Assembly: GCA_047621665.1 (NCBI GenBank)
Contig: JBLHMB010000001.1
Span: 135,508 to 199,507 of the forward strand
Origin: Actimicrobium sp047621665
GTDB lineage: Bacteria > Pseudomonadota > Gammaproteobacteria > Burkholderiales > Burkholderiaceae_D
Reading direction: 5' to 3'
DNA: 64,000 nucleotides
Below the pieces are notes generated by a model. The model was not told the DNA's origin, did no database searches, and was given only the letters and a program-made list of their open reading frames with translations. Position 1 is the stretch's first letter. Each line of letters begins with the position of its first letter. A program made the position numbers and the translations under genes. Below are positions 1 to 10,423 of the stretch, in pieces.

Positions 1-1456
1 CATCCTGTTCATTGATGAGATTCACACTATCATCGGGGCCGGCGCAGCATCCGGCGGAACGCTCGACGCATCGAATTTGTTGAAACCTGCTTTGTCGAGC
101 GGCCAGCTTAAGTGCATCGGTGCGACCACTTACACCGAGTACCGTGGCGTGTTCGAGAAGGACCATGCGTTGTCGCGTCGTTTCCAGAAAGTGGATGTCA
201 ACGAGCCGACCGTCGAACAAACCATTCAGATTTTACGTGGCCTCAAATCCCGTTTTGAAGAACATCACGGTATTAAATATTCGGCCTCGGCACTGACCAC
301 CGCAGCCGAACTCGCAGCACGATTTATCAATGATCGCCATTTGCCGGATAAGGCGATTGACGTAATCGATGAGGCGGGGGCTGCACAACGGATTCTGCCA
401 AAGTCGAAGCAGAAAAAGACCATCGGCAAAGCCGAAATTGAGGACATCATTGCCAAGATCGCGCGCATTCCGCCGCAGTCAGTCAATCAGGATGACCGCA
501 GCAAATTGCAAACAATCGAACGCGACCTGAAGAACGTCGTATTCGGGCAGGAGCCAGCAATCGAAGCGCTGTCGTCGGCAATCAAGATGGCCCGTGCTGG
601 TCTGGGCAAGACTGACAAGCCGATTGGATCGTTTCTGTTCTCCGGTCCGACAGGCGTCGGCAAGACCGAGGTTGCCAAGCAATTGGCATTCGTTCTTGGC
701 ATCGAGTTGATCCGGTTCGACATGTCGGAGTACATGGAGCGCCATGCAGTCAGCCGTCTGATTGGCGCGCCACCTGGCTACGTGGGTTTCGATCAAGGTG
801 GATTGTTAACTGAAGCCATCACCAAGAAGCCTCATGCAGTTTTGCTGCTCGATGAGATCGAAAAAGCCCATCCGGACATTTTCAACATCCTGTTGCAGGT
901 GATGGACCATGGCACGCTGACGGATAACAACGGTCGTAAAGCAGATTTCCGCAATGTGATCATTGTTATGACGACCAATGCCGGTGCCGAAAGTTTGCAG
1001 AAACGCTCGATTGGTTTCACCGAGAAGAAGGAAGCCGGCGACGAGATGGAAGATATCAAGCGGATGTTTACGCCTGAGTTCCGGAACCGGATCGATTCCA
1101 TTATCAGCTTCGGTGCCTTGAACGAAGAGATCATTCTGCGTGTGGTTGATAAGTTCCTGATGCAACTGGAAGAGCAATTGCATGAGAAAAAAGTCGATGC
1201 GATTTTCACGGAGAAGTTGAGAAGTTTCCTTGGCAAGAAGGGCTTCGATCCACTGATGGGCGCACGACCTATGGCCCGGCTGATTCAGGATATGATCCGT
1301 AAGGCGCTGGCTGATGAGTTGTTGTTCGGCAAGTTGGTCAGCGGCGGCAAGGTCACTGTTGATCTCGACGACAAGGACCAGATCAAGCTGGACTTTTCGG
1401 ATGGCGACAGCACTCCACCGCCAGCCGCGCCGCAAGAGACGCTCGAAGTCGAGTAG
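1..1456 (+). CDS. clpA: ATP-dependent Clp protease ATP-binding subunit ClpA, C-terminal part (5' end outside the window)
   Basis: ClpA is the AAA+ unfoldase that feeds substrates to ClpP. The frame is already open at base 2 and begins inside the first AAA module at its Walker B (ILFIDEIH), so the N-domain and first Walker A lie upstream. The second AAA module is complete: Walker A GPTGVGKT, Walker B LLLDEIEKAHPD, sensor 1 (VMTTNAG) and a sensor 2 arginine in GARPMARLIQ. The IGF tripeptide in RSIGFTEKK corresponds to the IGF/L loop that docks on ClpP, which supports ClpA rather than ClpB. The C-terminal tail is Pro- and acid-rich. The normal neighbour ClpS would be upstream and is not visible. 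A strong hairpin follows the stop. Confidence 0.95.
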   Translation, partial: ILFIDEIHTIIGAGAASGGTLDASNLLKPALSSGQLKCIGATTYTEYRGVFEKDHALSRRFQKVDVNEPTVEQTIQILRGLKSRFEEHHGIKYSASALTTAAELAARFINDRHLPDKAIDVIDEAGAAQRILPKSKQKKTIGKAEIEDIIAKIARIPPQSVNQDDRSKLQTIERDLKNVVFGQEPAIEALSSAIKMARAGLGKTDKPIGSFLFSGPTGVGKTEVAKQLAFVLGIELIRFDMSEYMERHAVSRLIGAPPGYVGFDQGGLLTEAITKKPHAVLLLDEIEKAHPDIFNILLQVMDHGTLTDNNGRKADFRNVIIVMTTNAGAESLQKRSIGFTEKKEAGDEMEDIKRMFTPEFRNRIDSIISFGALNEEIILRVVDKFLMQLEEQLHEKKVDAIFTEKLRSFLGKKGFDPLMGARPMARLIQDMIRKALADELLFGKLVSGGKVTVDLDDKDQIKLDFSDGDSTPPPAAPQETLEVE

Positions 1457-1474
1457 TCACTCTGGAGCAAATAG

Positions 1475-1510
1475 AAAAGCCCGGATCGTGCAAGCGATCC
1501 GGGCTTTTTT
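1475..1510 (+). terminator. Bidirectional rho-independent terminator between clpA and the M48-like gene
   Basis: A perfect 14-base-pair stem (AAAAGCCCGGATCG paired with CGATCCGGGCTTTT) with a six-base loop, followed by a T-run on the plus strand and by T's on the minus strand. It lies between two convergent genes, so it probably stops both. Confidence 0.9.
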
Positions 1511-1521
1511 ACATGGGTCAA

Positions 1522-2649
1522 TCAGGGTAGCAACGGTTTTTGCATCGCCTGTTTGGCGTGAATCTCCGTGGTTGTCTTGTCAATTGCCGCAAGTCGAAAT
1601 GTTGTCGCAGGATGCAATGCGGTGTAGCCATTGGTCACTGTGACCGGGTACTCGCGGGCAAGGCCTTCCCAGAAAGCCGCTGCGCCATCAATATCGTAGC
1701 CGGCCCGCACGGCCATGAACAGCCCGGTCGCGTCTGCTGCCGCGTCGATGCTCTGGCTATAGGGTTTGATGCCGGCAGTACCGTTGACCATCCCCAGATC
1801 AGGATTGATCCGGATTAAATTATCGATCACACCGGCGATGGTGGCGCTGCTGCGCAATCGCACCGGATGACCCAGGGCGTTATGGGCCATCTCGCGCGCC
1901 AGCACATATGCCAGTTCCTGGTCTGACTTGGCGTAGTTCAGCATGCCACGCGTGACCATGACGCGGTAGCCATCGGAATATGCATTGATGGCATCGGTAT
2001 TGCCCAGTTCGACCCGGAACGCGCAAGCCATCGTGAGTGGTACATCGACGACCATCTGTCGATTGTTACGCAACACAGTCAGTTTGACATTGCTGCGGCT
2101 AGTCACCATCGGTGCCAATAGCGCGGCAGCCTGTCGTTCGGCATTGGGGCCTTGTGGTAGTGATTTGTCATTTACCGACAGCAGGCTATCGCCGCGTAGT
2201 ACACCCACCTTGTCGGCTCCGCTACCGGGGAGCACACCGGTGACGCGCAAGCGCTCGTCGAGATGGAGCAGTTTTTGTGCTGCCGGGATGAATTCGGTCG
2301 AATAGGAGTATTTAGTTTTAGCTGTAAAACCGAGCAAGCGGCGGGCATTGCGTCTGCAAAGTGCCGGATTGCTGACGAGCAGGGGTCCGGCTACCCGATC
2401 CAGCCGGTCTTGCAGGTCGACGAGCTGGCGAAGCGCGGTTTCTTCTGCGGAGGTCACCACTGGCGACGGCGCAGGTGCAGTCGGTACCGGTGTGACTACT
2501 TTGGTAGCAGGAGATCGGACCGAATCTGGTGTTATTGTCGGGGCGGGTGTTGCACAGGCGGCCAGCAGTGTGGCAACGCCCAGGGCGATGAAGGTTGAAC
2601 GGCAATGCTGTCTAGTCAGTTCAACCACACCAGGCATTTTTTTCTCCAT
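1522..2649 (-). CDS. PDZ-containing M48-like lipoprotein with altered metal site
   Basis: A 375-residue exported protein. The N-terminus has a signal sequence ending in a lipobox (LAAC, Cys32), so a membrane-anchored lipoprotein is expected. Residues about 130-205 resemble a PDZ domain (VLPGSGADKVGVLRGDSLLSVN). Residues about 215-365 have the M48 peptidase layout, but the zinc helix reads REMAH at 252-256 where HExxH is expected, and the downstream glutamate motif reads IDAAADATG (Asp302). Two of the three usual zinc ligands are therefore changed, so peptidase activity is doubtful. The ATG shares one base with the dut stop (TAATG), implying translational coupling at the end of the ribF-ileS-lspA-coaBC-dut operon. 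No specific role is established; a chaperone-like or regulatory role is inference. Confidence 0.75.
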   Translation of the reverse strand: MEKKMPGVVELTRQHCRSTFIALGVATLLAACATPAPTITPDSVRSPATKVVTPVPTAPAPSPVVTSAEETALRQLVDLQDRLDRVAGPLLVSNPALCRRNARRLLGFTAKTKYSYSTEFIPAAQKLLHLDERLRVTGVLPGSGADKVGVLRGDSLLSVNDKSLPQGPNAERQAAALLAPMVTSRSNVKLTVLRNNRQMVVDVPLTMACAFRVELGNTDAINAYSDGYRVMVTRGMLNYAKSDQELAYVLAREMAHNALGHPVRLRSSATIAGVIDNLIRINPDLGMVNGTAGIKPYSQSIDAAADATGLFMAVRAGYDIDGAAAFWEGLAREYPVTVTNGYTALHPATTFRLAAIDKTTTEIHAKQAMQKPLLP

Positions 2650-3104
2650 TAATGTTTTCCGGTACTGCCGAAACCTGCTTCGCCGCGGGCACTGTCGGCA
2701 AAGTCGTCGACCACATGAAAACCGACCTGCAGCACCGGCACGATCACCAGTTGGGCAAGCCGGTCCATGGGTTCCAGCGTGAATGCGGTCTGGCCGCGAT
2801 TCCAGGTTGATACCATCAGTTGACCCTGGTAATCCGAGTCGATCAAGCCGACCAGGTTACCCAGCACGATACCGTGCTTGTGACCCAAGCCACTGCGCGG
2901 CAAAATCATGGCGGCATAACCGGGATCGGCAAGGTGGATTGCCAGGCCGGTCGATACCAGATGGGTTTCGCCGGGCTGGAGGGTCAGGGGCGCATCGAGG
3001 CAGGCACGCAAGTCGAGGCCGGCACTACCGCTGGTGGCATAAGCCGGCAACAGGTTGTGCATGCGCGGATCGAGGATTTTGAGGGCGATTGTTTTGAGTG
3101 TCAT
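2649..3104 (-). CDS. dut: Deoxyuridine 5'-triphosphate nucleotidohydrolase (dUTPase)
   Basis: Hydrolyses dUTP to dUMP and diphosphate, keeping uracil out of DNA and supplying dTMP synthesis. All five motifs of trimeric dUTPases are visible in order: AGLDLRA, PRSGLG, GLIDSDYQG, RLAQLVIVP and the flexible C-terminal RGEAGFGSTG, which closes over the active site. The 151-residue length is standard. I chose the ATG giving MTLKTIALKILD; an in-frame ATG 36 bases upstream would overlap the end of coaBC and add a non-conserved tail. The gene begins 7 bases after coaBC and shares one base with the next gene. The coaBC-dut pairing is common in proteobacteria. Confidence 0.95.
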   Translation of the reverse strand: MTLKTIALKILDPRMHNLLPAYATSGSAGLDLRACLDAPLTLQPGETHLVSTGLAIHLADPGYAAMILPRSGLGHKHGIVLGNLVGLIDSDYQGQLMVSTWNRGQTAFTLEPMDRLAQLVIVPVLQVGFHVVDDFADSARGEAGFGSTGKH

Positions 3105-3111
3105 GGCGGAG

Positions 3112-4317
3112 TCAGTGGGCGGGCAGGCGCAAGCGATCACTGATTTCGGTAATCAGCTGGCGCGCCAGTATTTGTTTGGACGCGGGCGGGAAATGCGTTT
3201 CGGTATTGGCATCGAACAGCACCAGTTCAATGTCGTCTTTGCCGAAGGTCGCGTGACCGATGTTGCCAACCAGTAGCGGAACCCCCTTGCGCACGCGCTT
3301 GGCTTTGCCGTGTTTGAGCAGATCCTCGGATTCTGCTGCAAAACCGACGCAATAGGGTTTGTCGGGCAGCGCAGCGACCGTCGCGAGGATGTCCGGATTG
3401 GCCGCAAATTCGAGCTGCGGCATCGCGCCATCGGCGGTTTTTTTCAGCTTCTGCGCGCTGGCATTCGTGACGCGCCAGTCGGCGACGGCGGCAACAGCGA
3501 TGAAGATATCCTGGCCACTCACGTGACCCAGCACACTGTCGAACATTTGCTGCGCCGTCTGCACGTTGATGCGTTGCACGCCGGTCGGGTTGGCGAGAGC
3601 TGTCGGACCGGAGACCAGCGTGACTTCGGCACCCGCTTCGCGCGCGGCGCGGGCCAGCGCATAACCCATTTTTCCTGACGATAAATTGGTAATGCCGCGC
3701 ACCGGATCGATGGGTTCGAAGGTCGGGCCCGCCGTAATCAGGACACGTTTGCCGAGCAGGACCTTGGGCTGGAATGCGGCAATCACGTCGTCGAGCAACT
3801 GCATCGGCTCCAGCATGCGACCCATGCCCGTTTCGCCGCAGGCCTGGTCGCCGGCATCCGGGCCGAGTAGTTGCACGCCATCGGCGACCAGCTGTTTGAC
3901 GTTACGCCGGGTGGCGGCGTTTTGCCACATCTCGACATTCATGGCCGGTGCGATCAGCAGTGGTAACCGGGCTGGTCGCGCCACGCATAAGGTGGATAGC
4001 AAATCATCGCAGCGGCCTTGTGCCAGCTTGGCGATGAAGTCGGTCGAGCATGGAGCAATGACAATCGCATCGGCATCGCGGGTCAGGTCGATGTGCGCCA
4101 TATTGTTGGCGATGCGGGCATCCCATTGATCGGTAAAGACCGGCCTGCCGGACAATGCTTGCATCGTCACCGGTGTGATGAAATGGGTGGCCGCCTCGGT
4201 CATGACCACCTGTACGGTGGCACCGGACTTGATGAATGCCCGCGTCAGTTCGGCGGCCTTGTAACCGGCGATCCCTCCGGTCAGTCCCAGTAAGATATGT
4301 TTTCCTGCGAGATCCAT
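3112..4317 (-). CDS. coaBC: Bifunctional phosphopantothenoylcysteine decarboxylase / phosphopantothenate-cysteine ligase
   Basis: Carries out two successive steps of coenzyme A synthesis: CTP-dependent joining of cysteine to 4'-phosphopantothenate (CoaB) and decarboxylation to 4'-phosphopantetheine (CoaC). The 401 residues start with the flavin-binding CoaC domain (GLTGGIAGYKAAEL; PAMNVEMW motif; substrate clamp ACGETGMGRM) and continue with CoaB (LITAGPTFEPIDPVRGITN, SSGKMGYALA). The full length of the fused enzyme is present. It sits between lspA (15 bases upstream) and dut (7 bases downstream) in the same operon. Confidence 0.96.
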   Translation of the reverse strand: MDLAGKHILLGLTGGIAGYKAAELTRAFIKSGATVQVVMTEAATHFITPVTMQALSGRPVFTDQWDARIANNMAHIDLTRDADAIVIAPCSTDFIAKLAQGRCDDLLSTLCVARPARLPLLIAPAMNVEMWQNAATRRNVKQLVADGVQLLGPDAGDQACGETGMGRMLEPMQLLDDVIAAFQPKVLLGKRVLITAGPTFEPIDPVRGITNLSSGKMGYALARAAREAGAEVTLVSGPTALANPTGVQRINVQTAQQMFDSVLGHVSGQDIFIAVAAVADWRVTNASAQKLKKTADGAMPQLEFAANPDILATVAALPDKPYCVGFAAESEDLLKHGKAKRVRKGVPLLVGNIGHATFGKDDIELVLFDANTETHFPPASKQILARQLITEISDRLRLPAH

Positions 4318-4332
4318 GAGTGCTCCGCGGGG

Positions 4333-4833
4333 TTATTTGTTGACGCGGCGCAGTTCGTCGAGCACGAACAGGATGGCACCGATACAGATGGTGCTATCGG
4401 CCACGTTGAAGGCAGGCCAGTGCCAGCCGGCGAAATGGATATCGAGGAAGTCGATCACGTAGCCGTGCATGCCGCGATCAATGACGTTACCAACAGCGCC
4501 GCCGAGAATCAGTGTCAGTGCCCAGCAAAACAGACGTTGACCGGCATTGCGCTTGAGCAGGTAGATGATAAAGACCGCTGCCGCAGTGCCAAGGACAGTA
4601 AAGAAATACCGCTGCCAGCCGGACTCATTGGCCAGGAAGCTGAACGCGGCGCCCTGGTTATGCACCAGCACTAAGTTAAAAAAGGACGTGACCGGCAGGG
4701 ATTCGCCATACGTGAACAGTTTGGTGATCGTGATCTTGGTCAGCTGATCAATCAGTACGATGATCGCAGCGATGCCCAACCATGAGGCCAGGCCCGATTG
4801 TGGCTTGCTCGAAAAACGGTTTTTGGTAGCCAT
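4333..4833 (-). CDS. lspA: Lipoprotein signal peptidase II
   Basis: Inner-membrane aspartyl protease that cleaves the signal peptide of prolipoproteins ahead of the lipidated cysteine. The 166 residues contain four hydrophobic segments. The two catalytic aspartates are seen in GNVIDR and FNVADS, together with the conserved NxGAAFSFL segment. The N-terminus is about 18 residues of polar sequence before the first membrane span. The ileS-lspA order is widely conserved in bacteria; the gap here is 38 bases. At least two genes in this window encode predicted substrates (lipoproteins at 1522 and 8928). Confidence 0.95.
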   Translation of the reverse strand: MATKNRFSSKPQSGLASWLGIAAIIVLIDQLTKITITKLFTYGESLPVTSFFNLVLVHNQGAAFSFLANESGWQRYFFTVLGTAAAVFIIYLLKRNAGQRLFCWALTLILGGAVGNVIDRGMHGYVIDFLDIHFAGWHWPAFNVADSTICIGAILFVLDELRRVNK

Positions 4834-4871
4834 GGAATCAGTCAGTCAAAGAAAGCGAAAGTTAAACAAGG

Positions 4872-7760
<2,889 letters not shown>

Positions 7761-7847
7761 GGCGTTTTTTCGAAGAGGGTCTGGAGTCAGGTGCAGCGGG
7801 CTGGTCAGTGAGCCATTCCCGCTGTGCGGTGCATGCGATGTGGCGCG

Positions 7848-8825
7848 TCAAATTCGGTCGGTCGCGGATAAGGCCATGGTACTGGTGTCGCGGAAATAGT
7901 CACGTGCGTTACGGGCATCGTTGGCGATGGCGGCGGTCAGCGAAGGCAGATCGGTGTACTTTTCTTCCGAACGTAGTTTTTTCAGAAATTCGACCCGAAT
8001 CAGTTTGCTGTAGCAGTTGCCGGCGAAGTCAAAGATATGGGTTTCGAGCAGCACGCGGCCGCTGTCATCGACGGTCGGACGCACGCCGATACTGGCCACG
8101 CCCGGCAGTGGCTGCGCGGTCAGGCCGTGCACTTGCACGACGTAGATGCCGCTCAGCGCAGGTTGCTTGTGGGTCACTGCCAGATTGAGGGTCGGAAAGC
8201 CGATGGTGCGACCGAGCTTCTTGCCATGAATGACATGGCCCGAGATCGCATACGGATGGCCCAGCATCTGCTGCGCGTGCGTGAAATCGCCGGCAACCAG
8301 CGCGGTGCGAATTGCCGAGGACGAAATCCGCGTGCCGTCATGCTGCACCGTCGGCAAGGTCTCGACATGAAAACCATAGCGCCGGCCGGCTTCGATCAGC
8401 ATCGCGACATTGCCGGCGCGGCGCGCACCGAAGCAAAAATCTTCGCCGACCATCAGCCATTTCACATGCAGACCGTCGACCAGAATGTCGCGAATGAATT
8501 CGTCGGGGGTCAGTGCGGCAAAATGCGCATTGAAATGCTGCACCACGACATGATCGATTCCAGCCTGGTGCAGGGAACGCAATTTGTCACGCAAATTGGC
8601 GATGCGGGCCGGGGCTTTGGCTGGATCGCCCTGGATACCGGCGAAGTACTCGCGCGGATGCGGTTCAAACGTCATCACGGCCGAAACGAGCCCGAGCTTG
8701 CCAGCGGCTTCGGACACGCGCGCCAGCAAGGCTTGATGGCCAAGATGGACACCGTCGAAATTGCCGATCGTCAGGGCGCAGGGCGCACGGGACACAGCGT
8801 TGGGTAATCCGCGAAATACCTTCAT
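7848..8825 (-). CDS. ribF: Bifunctional riboflavin kinase / FAD synthetase
   Basis: Phosphorylates riboflavin to FMN and adenylylates FMN to FAD. The N-terminal nucleotidyltransferase half shows GNFDGVHLGHQ (HxGH-like site); the C-terminal kinase half shows the SIGVRPTVDDSGR region and LLETHIFDF. The start chosen (MKVFRGLPN, 325 residues) is the family-typical N-terminus; an upstream in-frame ATG would add 29 non-conserved residues and run through the predicted promoter. It is the first gene of the ribF-ileS-lspA-coaBC-dut operon. The product supplies FMN for CoaC, encoded downstream. Confidence 0.94.
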   Translation of the reverse strand: MKVFRGLPNAVSRAPCALTIGNFDGVHLGHQALLARVSEAAGKLGLVSAVMTFEPHPREYFAGIQGDPAKAPARIANLRDKLRSLHQAGIDHVVVQHFNAHFAALTPDEFIRDILVDGLHVKWLMVGEDFCFGARRAGNVAMLIEAGRRYGFHVETLPTVQHDGTRISSSAIRTALVAGDFTHAQQMLGHPYAISGHVIHGKKLGRTIGFPTLNLAVTHKQPALSGIYVVQVHGLTAQPLPGVASIGVRPTVDDSGRVLLETHIFDFAGNCYSKLIRVEFLKKLRSEEKYTDLPSLTAAIANDARNARDYFRDTSTMALSATDRI

Positions 8826-8859
8826 GGGGTCACAGTGGGGAGCAATCGGAAAGCCTTGG

Positions 8860-8865
8860 ATTATA
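8860..8865 (-). promoter_or_regulatory. Putative -10 box (TATAAT) of the ribF operon
   Basis: On the minus strand a perfect TATAAT lies 34 bases before the chosen ribF ATG. The -35 region is poor, so this is a sequence-only prediction. Its position argues against the longer in-frame ribF start, which would lie upstream of the transcript. Confidence 0.5.
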
Positions 8866-8927
8866 GATGCTTTCGGTGGCTTTCTTGCTGGTCGGGCAGG
8901 ATAACTGCGCATCCTGCTCTGCCGTCG

Positions 8928-10346
8928 TCACTGAACGCGTGCCTTCTCGCAGTGTGATTTGCTGCCGTCGACCTGACAACGATTGACTTGACGACCCGTG
9001 GTATCCCACACCCGCACGTCCCATTGCCGGGCGCCACTGCGCTCCATCGTCATGTAACCGAAGCCGCCGGTCCATGCACTGACGTTGGCGACAATGGCGC
9101 CGGGTGCCGGTGTGGCACCGGTTGGCAACACGTCAGGCAACGGTACCAGGTCTTCCATCGTGCCCGAGAAGCCAGCAATGAACTGGGTCGGATGCGCGCT
9201 GGCAAAGCTGACCTGCTGCCACAGATGGATATGTCCCGACAGTAGGGCATCAATGCGCGGTGGCATGATCAACGGGTTGATCGCACGGAAAACCGACTGA
9301 ATACCTTGATTGCCCGGGAAGACGTCAATGCCGCCCTGTTTGTTTTTGTCGGCAAAAAATCCCAGAATAGGCTGGTGGTTTGCACCAATGTTGTAATTGG
9401 CTTGCTGCGACAACCGTTCGACCTGACGATACATCGCACGATATTTATCGACGCGGACATCATCGGGCGCGATCGGGCCGCCGGTGGTGTTGGAGGTGTC
9501 GAGTACGATGACTTGCGCATTGCCGCCCAGTGGCACGGCGTACGTATCGCTGAAGTCACCCTGCGCGTCATTGCGTGCGTCGTTACAGTCGCGTCCTGTT
9601 AGCAGCGGGCGCGGATCGAGCATGCGCCACCAGCCCTGACCGGCGCGGCTGCACGATTCGTGATTGCCGCGCACCAGAACCCACGGAGCGGCCTGCAGCA
9701 GCGGCGCGCCCGGCTGGAAAAAATCATCGCGCCAGGCATCCCAGCCATAACCCCAGCTACTGCCGGCGCAACCGGCATTGCCATCGGGGCAGGCGTTTTC
9801 GCGATAGTGATAATCGCCGACATGGATCACCAGATCGGGCTGCCAGCGGGCAGCAGCAGCGGCGATACGGGCAAACGGATATTGCCCGGCATCGTTACAG
9901 GGCTGGTAAGCGAGATCGCTTTTTTTCAGGCGACAACCGGTGTCGCCGATGACGACGATGCGGTTGGCCTCGGGTTTCGGCAGTGGCAGGGAGTGTCCTG
10001 CGACGATGGCTGACGTGGTCAGCGCTGGCAGGATTTTTTCGCAGGTCAGCAGCGGAAAAGCCGACGGCTTGGAGTCGGCCGCAGCGGAGCAGGTAGTGCG
10101 TTGCGCGACGGTGCCGGCGACCGCGCGCACGTCCATCGTCACATCCACACCATCGAGGCGAATGAGCGGGCACTGTGCCGCATCGATCAGCACGCGGGCG
10201 ACTGCCTGACCCTGTTCGCCAAGGACGACGAAGCTGGTTATGGCGGATGCGGCGGCAGGATTGTCCGTGACGGGCATCGCCGTGCAGCCAGCAAGAAGCA
10301 GCGGCGCAATGCATAGCGTGCGATTAAATTGGGTAAAAGAAATCAT
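8928..10346 (-). CDS. Calcineurin-like metallophosphoesterase, predicted lipoprotein
   Basis: A 472-residue exported phosphoesterase. The signal peptide ends in a lipobox (LAGC, Cys21). After a beta-rich N-terminal region come the calcineurin-type metal-binding motifs: VVIGDTGCR, VIHVGDYHY, VRGNHES and LSGHIHLW. The substrate is unknown; similar enzymes act on phosphomonoesters or diesters. An AGGAG ribosome-binding site precedes the ATG. The gene is downstream of, and on the same strand as, a TonB-dependent receptor, but a strong hairpin lies between them. A joint role in acquiring phosphorylated compounds is an inference from the pairing. Confidence 0.85.
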   Translation of the reverse strand: MISFTQFNRTLCIAPLLLAGCTAMPVTDNPAAASAITSFVVLGEQGQAVARVLIDAAQCPLIRLDGVDVTMDVRAVAGTVAQRTTCSAAADSKPSAFPLLTCEKILPALTTSAIVAGHSLPLPKPEANRIVVIGDTGCRLKKSDLAYQPCNDAGQYPFARIAAAAARWQPDLVIHVGDYHYRENACPDGNAGCAGSSWGYGWDAWRDDFFQPGAPLLQAAPWVLVRGNHESCSRAGQGWWRMLDPRPLLTGRDCNDARNDAQGDFSDTYAVPLGGNAQVIVLDTSNTTGGPIAPDDVRVDKYRAMYRQVERLSQQANYNIGANHQPILGFFADKNKQGGIDVFPGNQGIQSVFRAINPLIMPPRIDALLSGHIHLWQQVSFASAHPTQFIAGFSGTMEDLVPLPDVLPTGATPAPGAIVANVSAWTGGFGYMTMERSGARQWDVRVWDTTGRQVNRCQVDGSKSHCEKARVQ

Positions 10347-10370
10347 GCGGGTCTCCTGACGCTGAAACGG

Positions 10371-10404
10371 AAAAATCCGGCAGAAAATTATTTTCCGCCG
10401 GATT
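10371..10404 (-). terminator. Rho-independent terminator after the TonB-dependent receptor gene
   Basis: Inverted repeat AATCCGGC / GCCGGATT with an additional A/T inner stem; reading the minus strand it is followed by a short T-run. It would separate receptor transcription from the phosphoesterase gene, or act as an internal partial terminator. Confidence 0.7.
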
Positions 10405-10423
10405 GCCGGTCAGGCTTGAAAGT

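Noticed and set aside
8826..8927. FMN riboswitch upstream of ribF
   Set aside because: The gap between ribF and the phosphoesterase gene is about 100 bases and does not show the conserved RFN element segments.
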